From Novosphingobium malaysiense (GTDB lineage Bacteria; Pseudomonadota; Alphaproteobacteria; Sphingomonadales; Sphingomonadaceae): a stretch of DNA of 64,000 nucleotides. Below are positions 7,719-16,280 of this stretch, piece after piece. The notes below the pieces were generated by a model that searched no databases, was not told the origin of the DNA, and saw nothing but the letters and a program-made list of their open reading frames with translations. The position numbers and the translations under genes were made by a program. Numbering within the stretch: position 1 is the stretch's first letter; the number at the start of each line of letters is the position of its first letter. The DNA lies in contig NZ_JTDI01000007.1 of assembly GCF_000802225.1 (NCBI RefSeq), positions 372,001 through 436,000 of the forward strand. The letters run 5' to 3'.

Positions 7719-9203
7719 TTACGGCAACAGCTTGTCCTTTTCGTCGCGGAAGCCCGCTTCGAGCTCACCGCCGCCGCCCGGCAACGTGGGGTCCTTGAGC
7801 TCCTTCTGCGGCTTCATGTGCTCGGTCACGATCGGCTTGACCTCAGGCGAAGGGGCGGCGCCCGGCTTGACGACACGCCAGATGATCCCTCCGGTATCGT
7901 CGCTGACCAGCAGAGCGCCGGTCTTGTCCCAGGCCACCCAGGTGGGGCGCCCGTGGGTCTTGCCATCGCCGGTCATGAATCCGGTCAGCACCGGCTGCGG
8001 TTTGACGTCCTTGGGATTGCCATTGGCGTCGAAGGGTATGAAGACGACATCGTACCCGACGGCCGGGCGCCGGTTCCACGATCCGTGACGGGCGATGAAG
8101 GCGCCATTGTCGAATTTCTTGCCCAGACGGCTGCCACCCTTGTCGAAGACCATGCCGAGGACTGCGGTATGTGCGCCCATCGCGTATTCGGGCTTGCGGG
8201 TATATTCGATCATGTAGGTCTGCATCGGCCACTGCACCCGGTCGTCGAAAGTGGTCTTCCAATAGACCCACGGCCAGCCGTATTGCGCGCCCACGGGAAC
8301 GTTGGTGAAGTAGTCCGGGACAAGGTCGGGACCCAGCATGTCGCGTTCCTGCACCGTCGCCCACAGTTCGCCGGTCGCCGGATTCCAGTCCATGCCGTTG
8401 GGATTGCGCATCCCCGCAGCGTATTGGCGCCGCCGGCCGGTATCGGTGTCGACTTCCCAGATGGCTGCCCGGCCGGCTTCTTCTTCCATTCCGTTGTCGG
8501 CAATGTTGGTAGCCGACCCGACGGCGACATAGAGATGCTTGTTATCCGTGCTCAACAGCAGGTTGCGCATCCAGTGGTTGCCGCCCGGCCAGAGGTCCAT
8601 CAGCTTCCTGGCCGGGCCTTCGAGCCGGGTGGCGCCCGGCTCGAAAGGGAATTCGAGGATGGCATCGTGGTTGGCAATGTAGAGCTTGCCATCGCCGTAA
8701 GCCATTCCGGAGGGGGAGTGCATGTCGGCGCTGCGGAAGTCGAACTTCTGCTCGGCCTTGCCGTCGCCGTCGGCGTCGCGCAGCAGCACGATCTTGTCGG
8801 GCGAAGGTTCGCCGGCGCCGACCTTGTCCATCATCCAGCCCATGACCATGCCGGTGATCCCGTCCGGCTTGTTGCCCGGGGGAGCATTGGTCTCCGCGAC
8901 CAGAACGTCGCCATTGGGCAGCGTCAGCATCGTGCGGGGGTGGTCGAGGCCCTGCGCGAACCGACTCACCGCCAGTCCATCTGCCGCCTTGGGTTTCTCA
9001 CCCTCTTTCCAGCCCACGGTCTCGAGCAGCTTGACGCTCGGGATCCACTGCGGGTCGGGCTCGACCAGCTTGGGGTCCTTGCCAGCCGTGGCATCGCTGG
9101 GAAGGTCGGAGGAATTTGAATACTGGGCCCAGGCCACCACCCCGATCGCGAGGAGGACGAGGATGGCGATGGCGATGAGGACCTTCTTGAGGATCGAGCG
9201 CAT
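7719..9203 (-). CDS. PQQ-dependent sugar (sorbosone) dehydrogenase-family protein
   Basis: A 494-aa protein with one N-terminal transmembrane helix (LIAIAILVLLAIGVVAW) and a large periplasmic beta-propeller of the sorbosone/soluble glucose dehydrogenase superfamily. Recognisable pieces include GLDHPRTMLTLPNGDVLVAE, GNHWMRNLLLS, GMRNPNGMDWNP, HGSWNRRPAVGYDV and a late GRPTWVAWDKTGALLVSDD. Such proteins oxidise aldoses or related compounds with PQQ; no biosynthetic pqq genes are in the window, so the substrate is open. ATG 9203 is preferred over an upstream GTG at 9224 because it directly precedes the membrane anchor. Confidence 0.85.
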   Translation of the reverse strand: MRSILKKVLIAIAILVLLAIGVVAWAQYSNSSDLPSDATAGKDPKLVEPDPQWIPSVKLLETVGWKEGEKPKAADGLAVSRFAQGLDHPRTMLTLPNGDVLVAETNAPPGNKPDGITGMVMGWMMDKVGAGEPSPDKIVLLRDADGDGKAEQKFDFRSADMHSPSGMAYGDGKLYIANHDAILEFPFEPGATRLEGPARKLMDLWPGGNHWMRNLLLSTDNKHLYVAVGSATNIADNGMEEEAGRAAIWEVDTDTGRRRQYAAGMRNPNGMDWNPATGELWATVQERDMLGPDLVPDYFTNVPVGAQYGWPWVYWKTTFDDRVQWPMQTYMIEYTRKPEYAMGAHTAVLGMVFDKGGSRLGKKFDNGAFIARHGSWNRRPAVGYDVVFIPFDANGNPKDVKPQPVLTGFMTGDGKTHGRPTWVAWDKTGALLVSDDTGGIIWRVVKPGAAPSPEVKPIVTEHMKPQKELKDPTLPGGGGELEAGFRDEKDKLLP

Positions 9204-9264
9204 GGCCACGAGATAGGCCTGCACAGCCTAGGCGGCAACCGCGAGTTGCGCTAACGGAGCCCCT

Positions 9265-9759
9265 ATGTACGACTTTGCCCCCCAGCACGATCTTGAAAAG
9301 CCTGAACTCTACAGTGCCCTGTCCCGCGCGGCCAACGCACTGGTCGAAGGTGAACCTGACCCGGTGGCCAACATGGCAAACCTGGCGGCCCTGATCTGGC
9401 AGTTCGTGCCCGACCTCAACTGGGCCGGCTTCTACCGAGTGGTTCCGGGCACCAAGGGCGGCGAGCTCGTGCTCGGTCCCTTCATCGGCAAGCCGGCGTG
9501 CATTCGCATCCCCATTGGCACGGGCGTATGCGGGACGGCCGCGGCACTGGGCACGACACAGGTCGTGGCAGACGTCCACGCGTTTCCGGGTCACATCGCC
9601 TGCGACGCCGAAAGCCGGTCTGAACTGGTCGTGCCGGTGATGGCCAACGGCCGGGTCGTCGCCGTGATCGATCTCGACAGCCCGCGCCCGGGCCGGTTCG
9701 ACGAGGAGGATGCAAAAGGTATGCAGCTCGTGGCCCAGGTTGCCGCTTTCGCGATCTGA
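9265..9759 (+). CDS. msrC: free methionine-(R)-sulfoxide reductase (fRMsr, GAF domain)
   Basis: A 164-aa single-GAF-domain enzyme that reduces free methionine-R-sulfoxide in the cytoplasm. The three cysteines of the family are present at about residues 79 (KPACIRI), 89 (TGVCGTA) and 113 (GHIACDA), spaced as in the E. coli enzyme. The SRSELVVPV segment and AVIDLDSP also match. It diverges from the sorbosone dehydrogenase gene and stands alone. Confidence 0.92.
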   Translation: MYDFAPQHDLEKPELYSALSRAANALVEGEPDPVANMANLAALIWQFVPDLNWAGFYRVVPGTKGGELVLGPFIGKPACIRIPIGTGVCGTAAALGTTQVVADVHAFPGHIACDAESRSELVVPVMANGRVVAVIDLDSPRPGRFDEEDAKGMQLVAQVAAFAI

Positions 9760-9893
9760 CGGCCGGAACTGCTCCGAATCGGGACATGGCGTAGGGAAAC
9801 CGGCAAGACGCTTGGTCATGTGCGGAATCCAATGCTAAATTTCGCGTTAACTGACGGGATTAACCGTCCGGTTCTCGCGAAAGGGTATTCCCG

Positions 9894-10643
9894 ATGCGCC
9901 TTGCTGTTTCCTCACTTGCAGCGGCTGTTGCCATGCTCGCCACCCCCGCCATGGCCCAGGACAGTCCGCCACTTCCTCCCGAACCGCTGCCTTATCCTGC
10001 CGCTCCGGTCGATGCCCGGATGCCGTATCCCGGCGGTCCGACATATGGCGGCTACGATCCCGCAGCACGCGACGCCTGGCTGGCCGACTGCCGCCGCCGA
10101 CTCTCGAGGCAGGATTCCGGCGTGGGTGGGGCCGTCGTCGGCGGCGTCATCGGTGGTGTGGCCGGCAACCGCATAGCCGGAAAGCACCATCGCACCGTCG
10201 GCACCGTAGCGGGAGCCGCCGTCGGCGCTGCCGCGGGCGCGGCGATCGACAAGGCCGAGGATGCCGGGCGTTACCGCGACGAATGCGAAGCCTATCTCGA
10301 CGACTACTATGCCAGCTACACGCATCGCGGCTATCCGGGCTACGGCTATAGACAAGGTTATGGCTACGGATATCCGCAAGGGTATCATCGGGCTAACGGC
10401 TATCCGGGGCCGGGTTGCTGCATGGCCCAACCGATGATGGCAGTACCGATGATGATGGTCCCGGTCGTTCGGGGAGAACCGGAATGCACGGAAACCGTCG
10501 AATACGTCTATGAAGACGTGCCGGCACGCCCCGCACCGAAGCGGCGGTACATCCCGAAGCGCACCAAGATCGTGCCCGACAAACGGATCAAGGCGGTACC
10601 GGACAAGCGAGTGAAGACCGTTCCCGACAAACGGGTAAAGTAG
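9894..10643 (+). CDS. secreted glycine-zipper protein with basic VPDKR repeats
   Basis: A 249-aa exported protein. A signal peptide (MRLAVSSLAAAVAMLATPAMA) ends near residue 21. A proline-rich stretch is followed by a glycine-zipper/2TM region (GAVVGGVIGGVAGNRIAG, then AGAAVGAAAGAA) around residues 78-115, then a Tyr/Gly-rich segment with YGYGYPQGY. The last 35 residues hold three near copies of K-x-VPDKR-x-K. Glycine-zipper proteins sit in the outer membrane or periplasm. The repeats are unusual and may bind the cell surface. An intrinsic terminator follows directly. Confidence 0.82.
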   Translation: MRLAVSSLAAAVAMLATPAMAQDSPPLPPEPLPYPAAPVDARMPYPGGPTYGGYDPAARDAWLADCRRRLSRQDSGVGGAVVGGVIGGVAGNRIAGKHHRTVGTVAGAAVGAAAGAAIDKAEDAGRYRDECEAYLDDYYASYTHRGYPGYGYRQGYGYGYPQGYHRANGYPGPGCCMAQPMMAVPMMMVPVVRGEPECTETVEYVYEDVPARPAPKRRYIPKRTKIVPDKRIKAVPDKRVKTVPDKRVK

Positions 10644-10648
10644 GAAAG

Positions 10649-10680
10649 AGCCGGGGAGCGCACAGCTCTCCGGCTTTCTT
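10649..10680. terminator. intrinsic terminator between glycine-zipper gene and terC
   Basis: An 11-bp stem (AGCCGGGGAGC with GCTCTCCGGCT, one G-T pair), a 5-base loop, then TTCTTCC. It sits between two convergent genes and probably serves the plus-strand gene; the minus side has only a short T run. Confidence 0.75.
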
Positions 10681-10682
10681 CC

Positions 10683-11396
10683 TTAGAAAAGGGTGGAAAT
10701 GCCCAAGTGGGGATCCACCCAGCCGTCGTAGATCATCTTGAGAGCGACGTAGAGGATCACCACGAGACCCAGATAGGCAATCCAGCGATAGCGCTCGATG
10801 TATCGGGCGATGAAATTCGCGGCCACGCCCATCAATACTACCGACAGCAGCAGACCGACAATCAGGATGCCCGGATGCTCGCGGGCAGCCCCGGCCACGG
10901 CCAATACGTTGTCGAGGCTCATCGAAACGTCGGCGACAGCGACGGCCCAGGCTGCACCGGCAAAGCTCTTGGCCGCGTGCAGTCCGCTTTCCTCGTCACC
11001 CTCGATTTCCGGTGAACCGGCACTTTGGCCGCTATGGTGCAATTCGCGCCAGAATTTCCAGGCAACCCACAGGAGCAGCAGTCCGCCGGCAAAGATCAGG
11101 CCAACAATCCCCAGCAGCCAGGTCACCATGAGGGCGAAAGCAATACGCAGTACCAGCGCGGCGCCGATACCGATCATGATGACCTTCTTGCGGTCTGCAG
11201 CCGGTAATCCTGCTGCAAGGGCGCCGACGACGATGGCGTTGTCGCCAGCCAGCAGGAGGTCGATCATCAGCACCTGGCCGAAGGCGGCCAGTGCCGCCGG
11301 TTCGGAAATGTTTGAGAAATCGGCAACGATATGCTGCCAAATCTCCGCCGGGCCTCCAATCGAGGCCGCTTCGGCCAGCATTCCCAGGATGATCAA
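10683..11396 (-). CDS. TerC-family integral membrane protein (YjbE type)
   Basis: A 237-aa polytopic inner-membrane protein with about seven hydrophobic segments. The paired acidic motifs of the family are present: LMIDLLLAGDNAIVVG near residue 43 and ADVSMSLDNVLAVAG near residue 155. TerC relatives are linked to metal ion (manganese) export and tellurite resistance. It lies downstream of rho on the same strand, 18 bases after the rho stop, so it may be cotranscribed. Confidence 0.88.
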   Translation of the reverse strand: MIILGMLAEAASIGGPAEIWQHIVADFSNISEPAALAAFGQVLMIDLLLAGDNAIVVGALAAGLPAADRKKVIMIGIGAALVLRIAFALMVTWLLGIVGLIFAGGLLLLWVAWKFWRELHHSGQSAGSPEIEGDEESGLHAAKSFAGAAWAVAVADVSMSLDNVLAVAGAAREHPGILIVGLLLSVVLMGVAANFIARYIERYRWIAYLGLVVILYVALKMIYDGWVDPHLGISTLF

Positions 11397-11414
11397 AACT
11401 CCCGACCCCGCTCG

Positions 11415-12671
11415 CTACTGGTTCATCGTCGCGAAGAAGTCCTCGTTGGTCTTCGAGTCCTTCATCTTATCGAGCAAAAACTCCATGGCGTCGACGGTTC
11501 CCATCTGCATGAGAATTCGGCGCAGGACCCACATCTTGGAAAGCTGATCCTTGGGAACCAGCAATTCCTCCTTGCGGGTGCCGGACTTGCCGACATCGAG
11601 TGCCGGGAAGATGCGCTTGTCGGCCACCTTGCGGTCGAGCACGATTTCCGAGTTACCGGTGCCCTTGAATTCCTCGAAGATCACTTCGTCCATGCGGCTG
11701 CCGGTATCGATCAGGGCCGTAGCGATGATCGAGAGCGAACCGCCCTCCTCGATGTTGCGCGCGGCACCGAAGAAGCGCTTGGGACGCTGCAGGGCATTGG
11801 CATCGACGCCGCCGGTCAGCACCTTGCCCGAGCTGGGCACCACGGTGTTGTAGGCGCGGCCAAGACGCGTGATCGAGTCGAGCAGGATCACGACATCGCG
11901 CTTGTGTTCGACCAGACGCTTGGCCTTCTCGATCACCATTTCGGCGACCTGCACGTGGCGCTGCGCCGGTTCGTCGAAGGTCGAGGAAATGACTTCCCCG
12001 TTCACCGAGCGCTGCATATCGGTGACTTCCTCGGGACGTTCATCGACGAGCAGCACCAGCAGGAAGACTTCCGGGTGGTTGTCGGTAATGGCCTTGGCGA
12101 TGTTCTGCAGCAGGACCGTCTTGCCGGTGCGCGGCGGCGCCACGATAAGGGCACGCTGGCCCTTGCCCTGTGGCGAGATGAGATCGATGACGCGGGCCGA
12201 CTTGTCCTTGATCGTGGGATCGAGCGCGTCGAGCTTGAGGCGCTGGTCCGGATAGAGCGGCGTGAGGTTGTCGAAGTTGACACGATGGCGCACCACGTCC
12301 GGATCATCGAAGTTGACGCTGATCAGCTTGGTGATGGCGAAGTAGCGTTCGCCGTCGCGCGGCGCGCGGATTTCGCCCTCGACCGTGTCGCCGGTGCGCA
12401 GGCCCCATTTGCGGACCTGATTCGGCGAAACGTAGATATCGTCGGGCCCGGCAAGATAGTTCGCTTCCGGACTGCGCAGGAAGCCGAATCCGTCGGGAAG
12501 AACCTCGATCGTGCCCTGGCCGACGATTTCCTCGCCGTCCTCGGCCACTTCCTTGAGGATCCCGAACATGAGATCCTGCCGGCGCATCGTGGACGCGCCT
12601 TCGACGCCCATTTCCTCTGCCATCTCGACCAGTTCGGCCGCATTTTTCTTCTTGAGTTCTTTAAGGTGCAT
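11415..12671 (-). CDS. rho: transcription termination factor Rho
   Basis: A 418-aa hexameric RNA-dependent ATPase that ends transcription at unstructured C-rich RNA. The N-terminal helical Rho_N region (LKELKKKNAAELVEMAEEMG) is followed by the RNA-binding cold-shock-like domain (GFGFLRSPEANYLAGPDD). The ATPase core has Walker A PPRTGKTVLLQNIA and VDERPEEVTDM, and the end (VDAMEFLLDKMKDSKTNEDF) is canonical. rho next to hemJ-hemE and the origin is the usual alphaproteobacterial order. Confidence 0.98.
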   Translation of the reverse strand: MHLKELKKKNAAELVEMAEEMGVEGASTMRRQDLMFGILKEVAEDGEEIVGQGTIEVLPDGFGFLRSPEANYLAGPDDIYVSPNQVRKWGLRTGDTVEGEIRAPRDGERYFAITKLISVNFDDPDVVRHRVNFDNLTPLYPDQRLKLDALDPTIKDKSARVIDLISPQGKGQRALIVAPPRTGKTVLLQNIAKAITDNHPEVFLLVLLVDERPEEVTDMQRSVNGEVISSTFDEPAQRHVQVAEMVIEKAKRLVEHKRDVVILLDSITRLGRAYNTVVPSSGKVLTGGVDANALQRPKRFFGAARNIEEGGSLSIIATALIDTGSRMDEVIFEEFKGTGNSEIVLDRKVADKRIFPALDVGKSGTRKEELLVPKDQLSKMWVLRRILMQMGTVDAMEFLLDKMKDSKTNEDFFATMNQ

Positions 12672-12782
12672 TTTGGTAGTTTCCGAATGGAAAAAAGAGA
12701 TGTGGCCGGCGGATCGAGGGGCTTGGGGAAAGCAGATCCGGGCATGCGAAAGGGCTTCGCTGCCCCTTGCCGGGATGAACGT

Positions 12783-12811
12783 CAGATAAGCGCTGGCGCC
12801 GGAACGGTCAA
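12783..12811 (-). promoter_or_regulatory. candidate sigma70 promoter for rho
   Basis: Read on the minus strand, TTGACC (12811-12806), exactly 17 bases, then TATCTG (12788-12783). This would give a rho leader of roughly 105 bases, in line with long rho leaders used for autoregulation. Confidence 0.55.
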
Positions 12812-12966
12812 CGCATCATCTGGCAGAACGCGTACAAAGTGCGCCGGAACGACTTACTTGCCGAAAGTAGTCCCGGATACAGTCAGGACAGGTCCGGGGT
12901 CATCGCTGTAGCGGACAACGAAAGTGCCGTGGCAGATGCCGGACAACATTTCTTCGTTGCCGACGC

Positions 12967-13410
12967 CTAGAACGGCTTGACGACCACCAGGACAACGATG
13001 ACGGCCGCAGCCAGTCCGGGTACTTCGTTGAGCAAACGCAGCTTCTTGCCGGTGAGCGTTCGTTCGCCCTTCGCAAGCTTCTTCGCATAGCTCACGAGCC
13101 AGCCGTGATAGCCGGTCAATGCGACGACGAATAGCAGCTTGGTATGGAGCCAGGGTGCAACCCACCAGTTTCCGGCGAATGCCAGCGCCACCCCGAACAC
13201 CCAGACCATGATCATCGAGGGCGTAAGAATAATCTTGCGCAGCTTTGCCTCACGATCGACCCACCGGGCTTCCTCGGCCGAGCCCGGATCGGCCTCCTGG
13301 TGGTAGACGAAATAGCGCGGAAGCATGAACAGCCCGGCCATCCAGAAAATCACGAAAATGACATGTCCGGCTTTCAGCCAGAGATAGGTGGTCTGCAAGA
13401 TCTGCTCCAT
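12967..13410 (-). CDS. hemJ: protoporphyrinogen IX oxidase HemJ (CopD-like)
   Basis: A 147-aa membrane protein with four hydrophobic helices. The N-terminus (LWLKAGHVIFVIFWMAGLFM, LPRYFVYH) carries the conserved histidine and arginine of HemJ, the heme-binding oxidase that converts protoporphyrinogen IX to protoporphyrin IX. Its place next to hemE supports the heme-pathway assignment over copper transport. About 295 bases without a supported gene separate it from rho. Confidence 0.92.
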   Translation of the reverse strand: MEQILQTTYLWLKAGHVIFVIFWMAGLFMLPRYFVYHQEADPGSAEEARWVDREAKLRKIILTPSMIMVWVFGVALAFAGNWWVAPWLHTKLLFVVALTGYHGWLVSYAKKLAKGERTLTGKKLRLLNEVPGLAAAVIVVLVVVKPF

Positions 13411-13471
13411 GAGGTCAGCCTCTTAGCGCCTGCCCCCGGCGCCTGTCAGCCCCCGTTTATCATATCGGTGA

Positions 13472-14497
13472 TCAACGCTCCCACGCCCGCAGAACTGCGA
13501 GCAGGCGCTCGACATTCTCGATCGGCGTATGCTGGCCGATTCCGTGGCCGAGATTGAACACGTGCGGACGTCCTGCGAAGGCATCGAGCACACGATTTGC
13601 CTGTCGGTCCAGTTCATCTCCCCCGGACAGGAGCAGCAGCGGATCGAGATTGCCCTGGACCGGCATGGTTTCGGGCAATTCCGCGGCGGCCCAGATCGGA
13701 TCGACGGTTTCATCGACGCCCACGGCGTCGACTCCCGTCTCTCGGGCATAGGCAGCGAGTTTTTCCCCCGATCCCTTCGGAAAACCGATGATCGGCGTTT
13801 CGGGATAGCGGTCCTTAAGTGCCGCAACAATCGCCGCGTTGGGGGCGATCACCCACTTTTCGAATTGCGCCGGGGCCAAGCTGCCCGCCCAGGAATCGAA
13901 CAGCTGAACCGCTTCCGCACCCGCTTCGATCTGGCCGGAGAGATATTCCACGGTCACTGCTGTTACGGCATCGATGATGGCCTGGAAGGCTGCAGGATCG
14001 CGATAGGCCATGGCCCGAGTGTCGTGCTGGTCGCGACTGCCTTCGCCAGCCACCATGTAGGTCGCGACGGTCCAGGGCGATCCCGCAAAACCGAGCATCG
14101 TTTTGTCCACAGCCAGCGCAGCCCGCACTTTTCGGACGGTTTCGTAGATGGGAGCGAGCCGCTCCGGCACGGCCGTGAGCCCTTCCAAGGCATGGTCGAC
14201 AAGCCTTGGGGACAACTTCGGCCCTTCGCCTGCCAGGAACTTGAGATCCTGGCCCATCGCGTAGGGCACGATCAGGATATCGGAAAAGAGGATGGCCCCA
14301 TCGAAGCCGAAACGGCGGATCGGCTGAAGCGTGATTTCCGTCGCGGCATCCGTATCGTAGACCAGTGCAAGGAAGCCGCCTTTCTTGGCCCGCAGCTCAC
14401 GATACTCGGGGAGATATCGTCCGGCCTGGCGCATGAGCCAGACAGGGCGCGTGTTCGCGTTCTCACCACGGAGCGTGTTCAGGAGGAGGCCGGGCAT
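13472..14497 (-). CDS. hemE: uroporphyrinogen decarboxylase
   Basis: A 341-aa cytoplasmic enzyme that removes four carboxylates from uroporphyrinogen III to give coproporphyrinogen III. The N-terminal signature RPVWLMRQAGRYLPEY, GFAGSPWTVATYM near residue 120, and LGHGIGQHTPIENVERL near the C-terminus are all present. hemE and hemJ point away from the predicted origin, and hemE is the immediate left flank of the origin in Caulobacter and related bacteria. Confidence 0.97.
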   Translation of the reverse strand: MPGLLLNTLRGENANTRPVWLMRQAGRYLPEYRELRAKKGGFLALVYDTDAATEITLQPIRRFGFDGAILFSDILIVPYAMGQDLKFLAGEGPKLSPRLVDHALEGLTAVPERLAPIYETVRKVRAALAVDKTMLGFAGSPWTVATYMVAGEGSRDQHDTRAMAYRDPAAFQAIIDAVTAVTVEYLSGQIEAGAEAVQLFDSWAGSLAPAQFEKWVIAPNAAIVAALKDRYPETPIIGFPKGSGEKLAAYARETGVDAVGVDETVDPIWAAAELPETMPVQGNLDPLLLLSGGDELDRQANRVLDAFAGRPHVFNLGHGIGQHTPIENVERLLAVLRAWER

Positions 14498-14515
14498 TGC
14501 GTTTCGGGTCCGATC

Positions 14516-14540
14516 AAAAAAATAAAAGATTATTTATAAA
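14516..14540. other. AT-rich tract, probable DNA-unwinding element
   Basis: Twenty-five bases, only one of them a G, and no C, directly next to the hemE start. It is the most AT-rich block in the predicted origin and lies at one side of the DnaA boxes, as unwinding elements do. It may also include the hemE -10 region (TATAAA on the minus strand). Confidence 0.65.
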
Positions 14541-14563
14541 GGATTGATGGAGTCTGTTGGTCC

Positions 14564-14572
14564 TGTGGATAT
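14564..14572 (-). other. DnaA box (ATATCCACA on minus strand)
   Basis: One mismatch from the TTATCCACA consensus, in inverted orientation. It is the box closest to the AT-rich tract, 23 bases away. Confidence 0.7.
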
Positions 14573-14672
14573 CGGGGACGAGCGCGCCTTGCCCGATTTG
14601 TCCCGAGTTGAACAGGGTGAAGTGGCCGGAGCGACTCTGAGCCGTGCCGTGGTCAAGCAAAGGTTGTTCGCC

Positions 14673-14681
14673 TTGTCCACA
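14673..14681 (+). other. DnaA box (TTGTCCACA)
   Basis: One mismatch from TTATCCACA. A weaker inverted element (TGTGGAACC) follows at 14685-14693. Confidence 0.65.
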
Positions 14682-14703
14682 GGGTGTGGAACCGGCCGCC
14701 GGG

Positions 14704-14712
14704 GTGTCCACA
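14704..14712 (+). other. DnaA box-like site (GTGTCCACA)
   Basis: Two mismatches from TTATCCACA. It is 31 bases after the TTGTCCACA box in the same orientation, i.e. about three helical turns. Confidence 0.5.
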
Positions 14713-14796
14713 AACGTGCTTGGGGAATCCGGGTATCGGGCACGAATCCGGGTCCGCGAGTTGTCACCGGATCGATCCCGTGGTTTATGCCGGCAG

Positions 14797-14805
14797 ATAT
14801 CCACA
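14797..14805 (+). other. DnaA box (ATATCCACA)
   Basis: One mismatch from consensus, identical to the inverted box at 14564, and 32 bases before the PPSR-family start codon. Confidence 0.7.
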
Positions 14806-14836
14806 AGCAGCCAAACTTCCTCCAATAAGGCACTTC

Positions 14837-15682
14837 ATGGCGCGTTTTCACCTCCATCTCCTTTCGGACTCGACCGGCGAAACGCTGGAGATGATTGCCA
14901 AGGCTGCGCTTGCCCAGTTCGACGATTCCGACGTCTTGCGGCACTTCTGGCCGATGGTGCGATCGCAGCAGCATCTCGACCGGATCATGGGCGAGATTGC
15001 GGCCCACCCTGGGCTTGTGTTCTTCACGCTGGTCAACGAAGAAACCCGCGGGCGGCTGGAGGAACGGTGCCAGTCGCTCGGCCTTCCCGCGATCGCCGTG
15101 CTTGATGGAGTGACAGATGCGCTGGAAGCCCACCTCGGCCAGGAGGCCAAGGGACGTCCCGGCCGTCAGCACCGGCTCGACGAGGCCTACTTCGCACGCG
15201 TGGATGCCATCCAGTTTACGATCGCGCACGATGACGGCATTGCCTGGGAAGACTGGGAGGAAGCGGATATCATTCTTGCCGGGGTATCGCGCACCAGCAA
15301 GACGCCGACCAGCATCTATCTGGCCAATCGTGGGTACAAGGTTGCCAATATTCCCATCGTTGTGGAAAGTCCCCCGCCCCCTGCCCTGTTCGGTCTCAAG
15401 CGGCCAATGGTCGTCGGCCTGACCACGGCGCCCGAGCGGCTGATCCAGGTTCGCCGCAACCGGCTGCTATCGCTGAGCCAGTCGCCCGATACCGACTACG
15501 TGCAGATGGAAAAGGTAGAAAGCGAAGTGAAATATGCCCGGCGCATGTTCGCGGACAATTCCTGGCCCGTAATCGATGTTACCCGCCGCTCGATCGAGGA
15601 AACGGCGGCCGCGGTCATCAACCTCTACAATGAACGCAAGGCTGCTGGCGTTCAGGGCCAGGTCGGGCCAAAGCCGATCTGA
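14837..15682 (+). CDS. PPSR-family kinase/pyrophosphorylase (DUF299)
   Basis: A 281-aa protein of the DUF299 family. Characterised members are bifunctional serine/threonine kinase-phosphorylases that regulate PEP synthase or pyruvate phosphate dikinase by ADP-dependent phosphorylation and Pi-dependent dephosphorylation. The N-terminus (FHLHLLSDSTGETLEMIAKA) and the nucleotide-binding loop GVSRTSKTPTSIYLA at residues 149-163 are canonical. ATG 14837 is chosen because the family begins with this sequence; the frame open upstream lies in the origin. It is the right flank of the predicted origin. Confidence 0.93.
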   Translation: MARFHLHLLSDSTGETLEMIAKAALAQFDDSDVLRHFWPMVRSQQHLDRIMGEIAAHPGLVFFTLVNEETRGRLEERCQSLGLPAIAVLDGVTDALEAHLGQEAKGRPGRQHRLDEAYFARVDAIQFTIAHDDGIAWEDWEEADIILAGVSRTSKTPTSIYLANRGYKVANIPIVVESPPPPALFGLKRPMVVGLTTAPERLIQVRRNRLLSLSQSPDTDYVQMEKVESEVKYARRMFADNSWPVIDVTRRSIEETAAAVINLYNERKAAGVQGQVGPKPI

Positions 15683-15701
15683 CGAACCGGATATCGAACC
15701 G

Positions 15702-16280
15702 ATGATCGTCCTTGCATCCCAGAGTGCATCCCGCCGCGCCATGCTGGAAGCCGCCGGTATCCCTTTCCGGGCACAACCGGCCCAAGTGGATGAACGGGGT
15801 ATCGAGCTGGAAATGGGCAATGCTCCGCCGGAAGACGTTGCCCTTGCGCTTGCCAGGGCCAAGGCGCTCGCCGTTTTCGCAGAGGCCGAAATCGTTCTCG
15901 GCAGCGATTCCCTTGTATCCTGTGCGGGCCGGCGCTTCGACAAGCCGGCATCGCGCGAACAGGCGGCGGAGCATCTGCGTTTTTTCTCCGGCAAGGTCAT
16001 GGAATTGCACAGCGCCGCCGCCCTGGTCCGGGACGGCGATGTAATTTGGGCCGAACATGCGCTCGCGCGGTTGCATGTCGCGCAGCTGTCCGACTCTTTT
16101 ATAGAGACGTACCTTGAAGCCGAATGGCCTGCCGTGGCCGGATGTGTAGGCGTCTTTCGCATCGAGGCACGCGGCGTTCAGCTTTTCGAGGCGATCGAGG
16201 GCGACTATTTCACCATCCTGGGCATGCCGCTGCTCAAGGTGCAGTCGGCCCTGCGCAAGTTGGGAGTGATGGAGCAGTGA
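15702..16280 (+). CDS. maf: Maf-family nucleotide pyrophosphatase
   Basis: A 192-aa Maf protein, a house-cleaning pyrophosphatase acting on modified or canonical nucleoside triphosphates. The N-terminal signature LASQSASRRAMLEAAGIPF starts at residue 4 and the catalytic acidic site is LGSDSLVSC near residue 68. Late segments GCVGVFRIEARG and DYFTILGMPL match the family. ATG 15702 is favoured over the longer open frame. It overlaps aroE in a GTGA stop/start, so the two are translationally coupled. Confidence 0.93.
   Translation: MIVLASQSASRRAMLEAAGIPFRAQPAQVDERGIELEMGNAPPEDVALALARAKALAVFAEAEIVLGSDSLVSCAGRRFDKPASREQAAEHLRFFSGKVMELHSAAALVRDGDVIWAEHALARLHVAQLSDSFIETYLEAEWPAVAGCVGVFRIEARGVQLFEAIEGDYFTILGMPLLKVQSALRKLGVMEQ

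Larger units (their letters stand above)
14498..14836. other. oriC: predicted chromosomal origin of replication (oriC)
   Basis: This 339-base gap between hemE and the PPSR-family gene has an origin-like design. An A/T-only run broken by a single G lies at 14516-14540 in a GC-rich genome, suiting a DNA-unwinding element. Four DnaA-box-like 9-mers follow at 14564, 14673, 14704 and 14797. The flanking genes diverge from it (hemE leftward, PPSR rightward). The Caulobacter origin sits next to hemE with the same wider neighbours. No tRNA or coding frame in the gap looks real. Confidence 0.85.

Noticed and set aside
11331..12911. 526-codon plus-strand frame
   Set aside because: Antisense to rho; no domain.
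12672..12966. Small gene between rho and hemJ
   Set aside because: Short frames there lack ribosome-binding sites and similarity; only the rho promoter and leader are supported.
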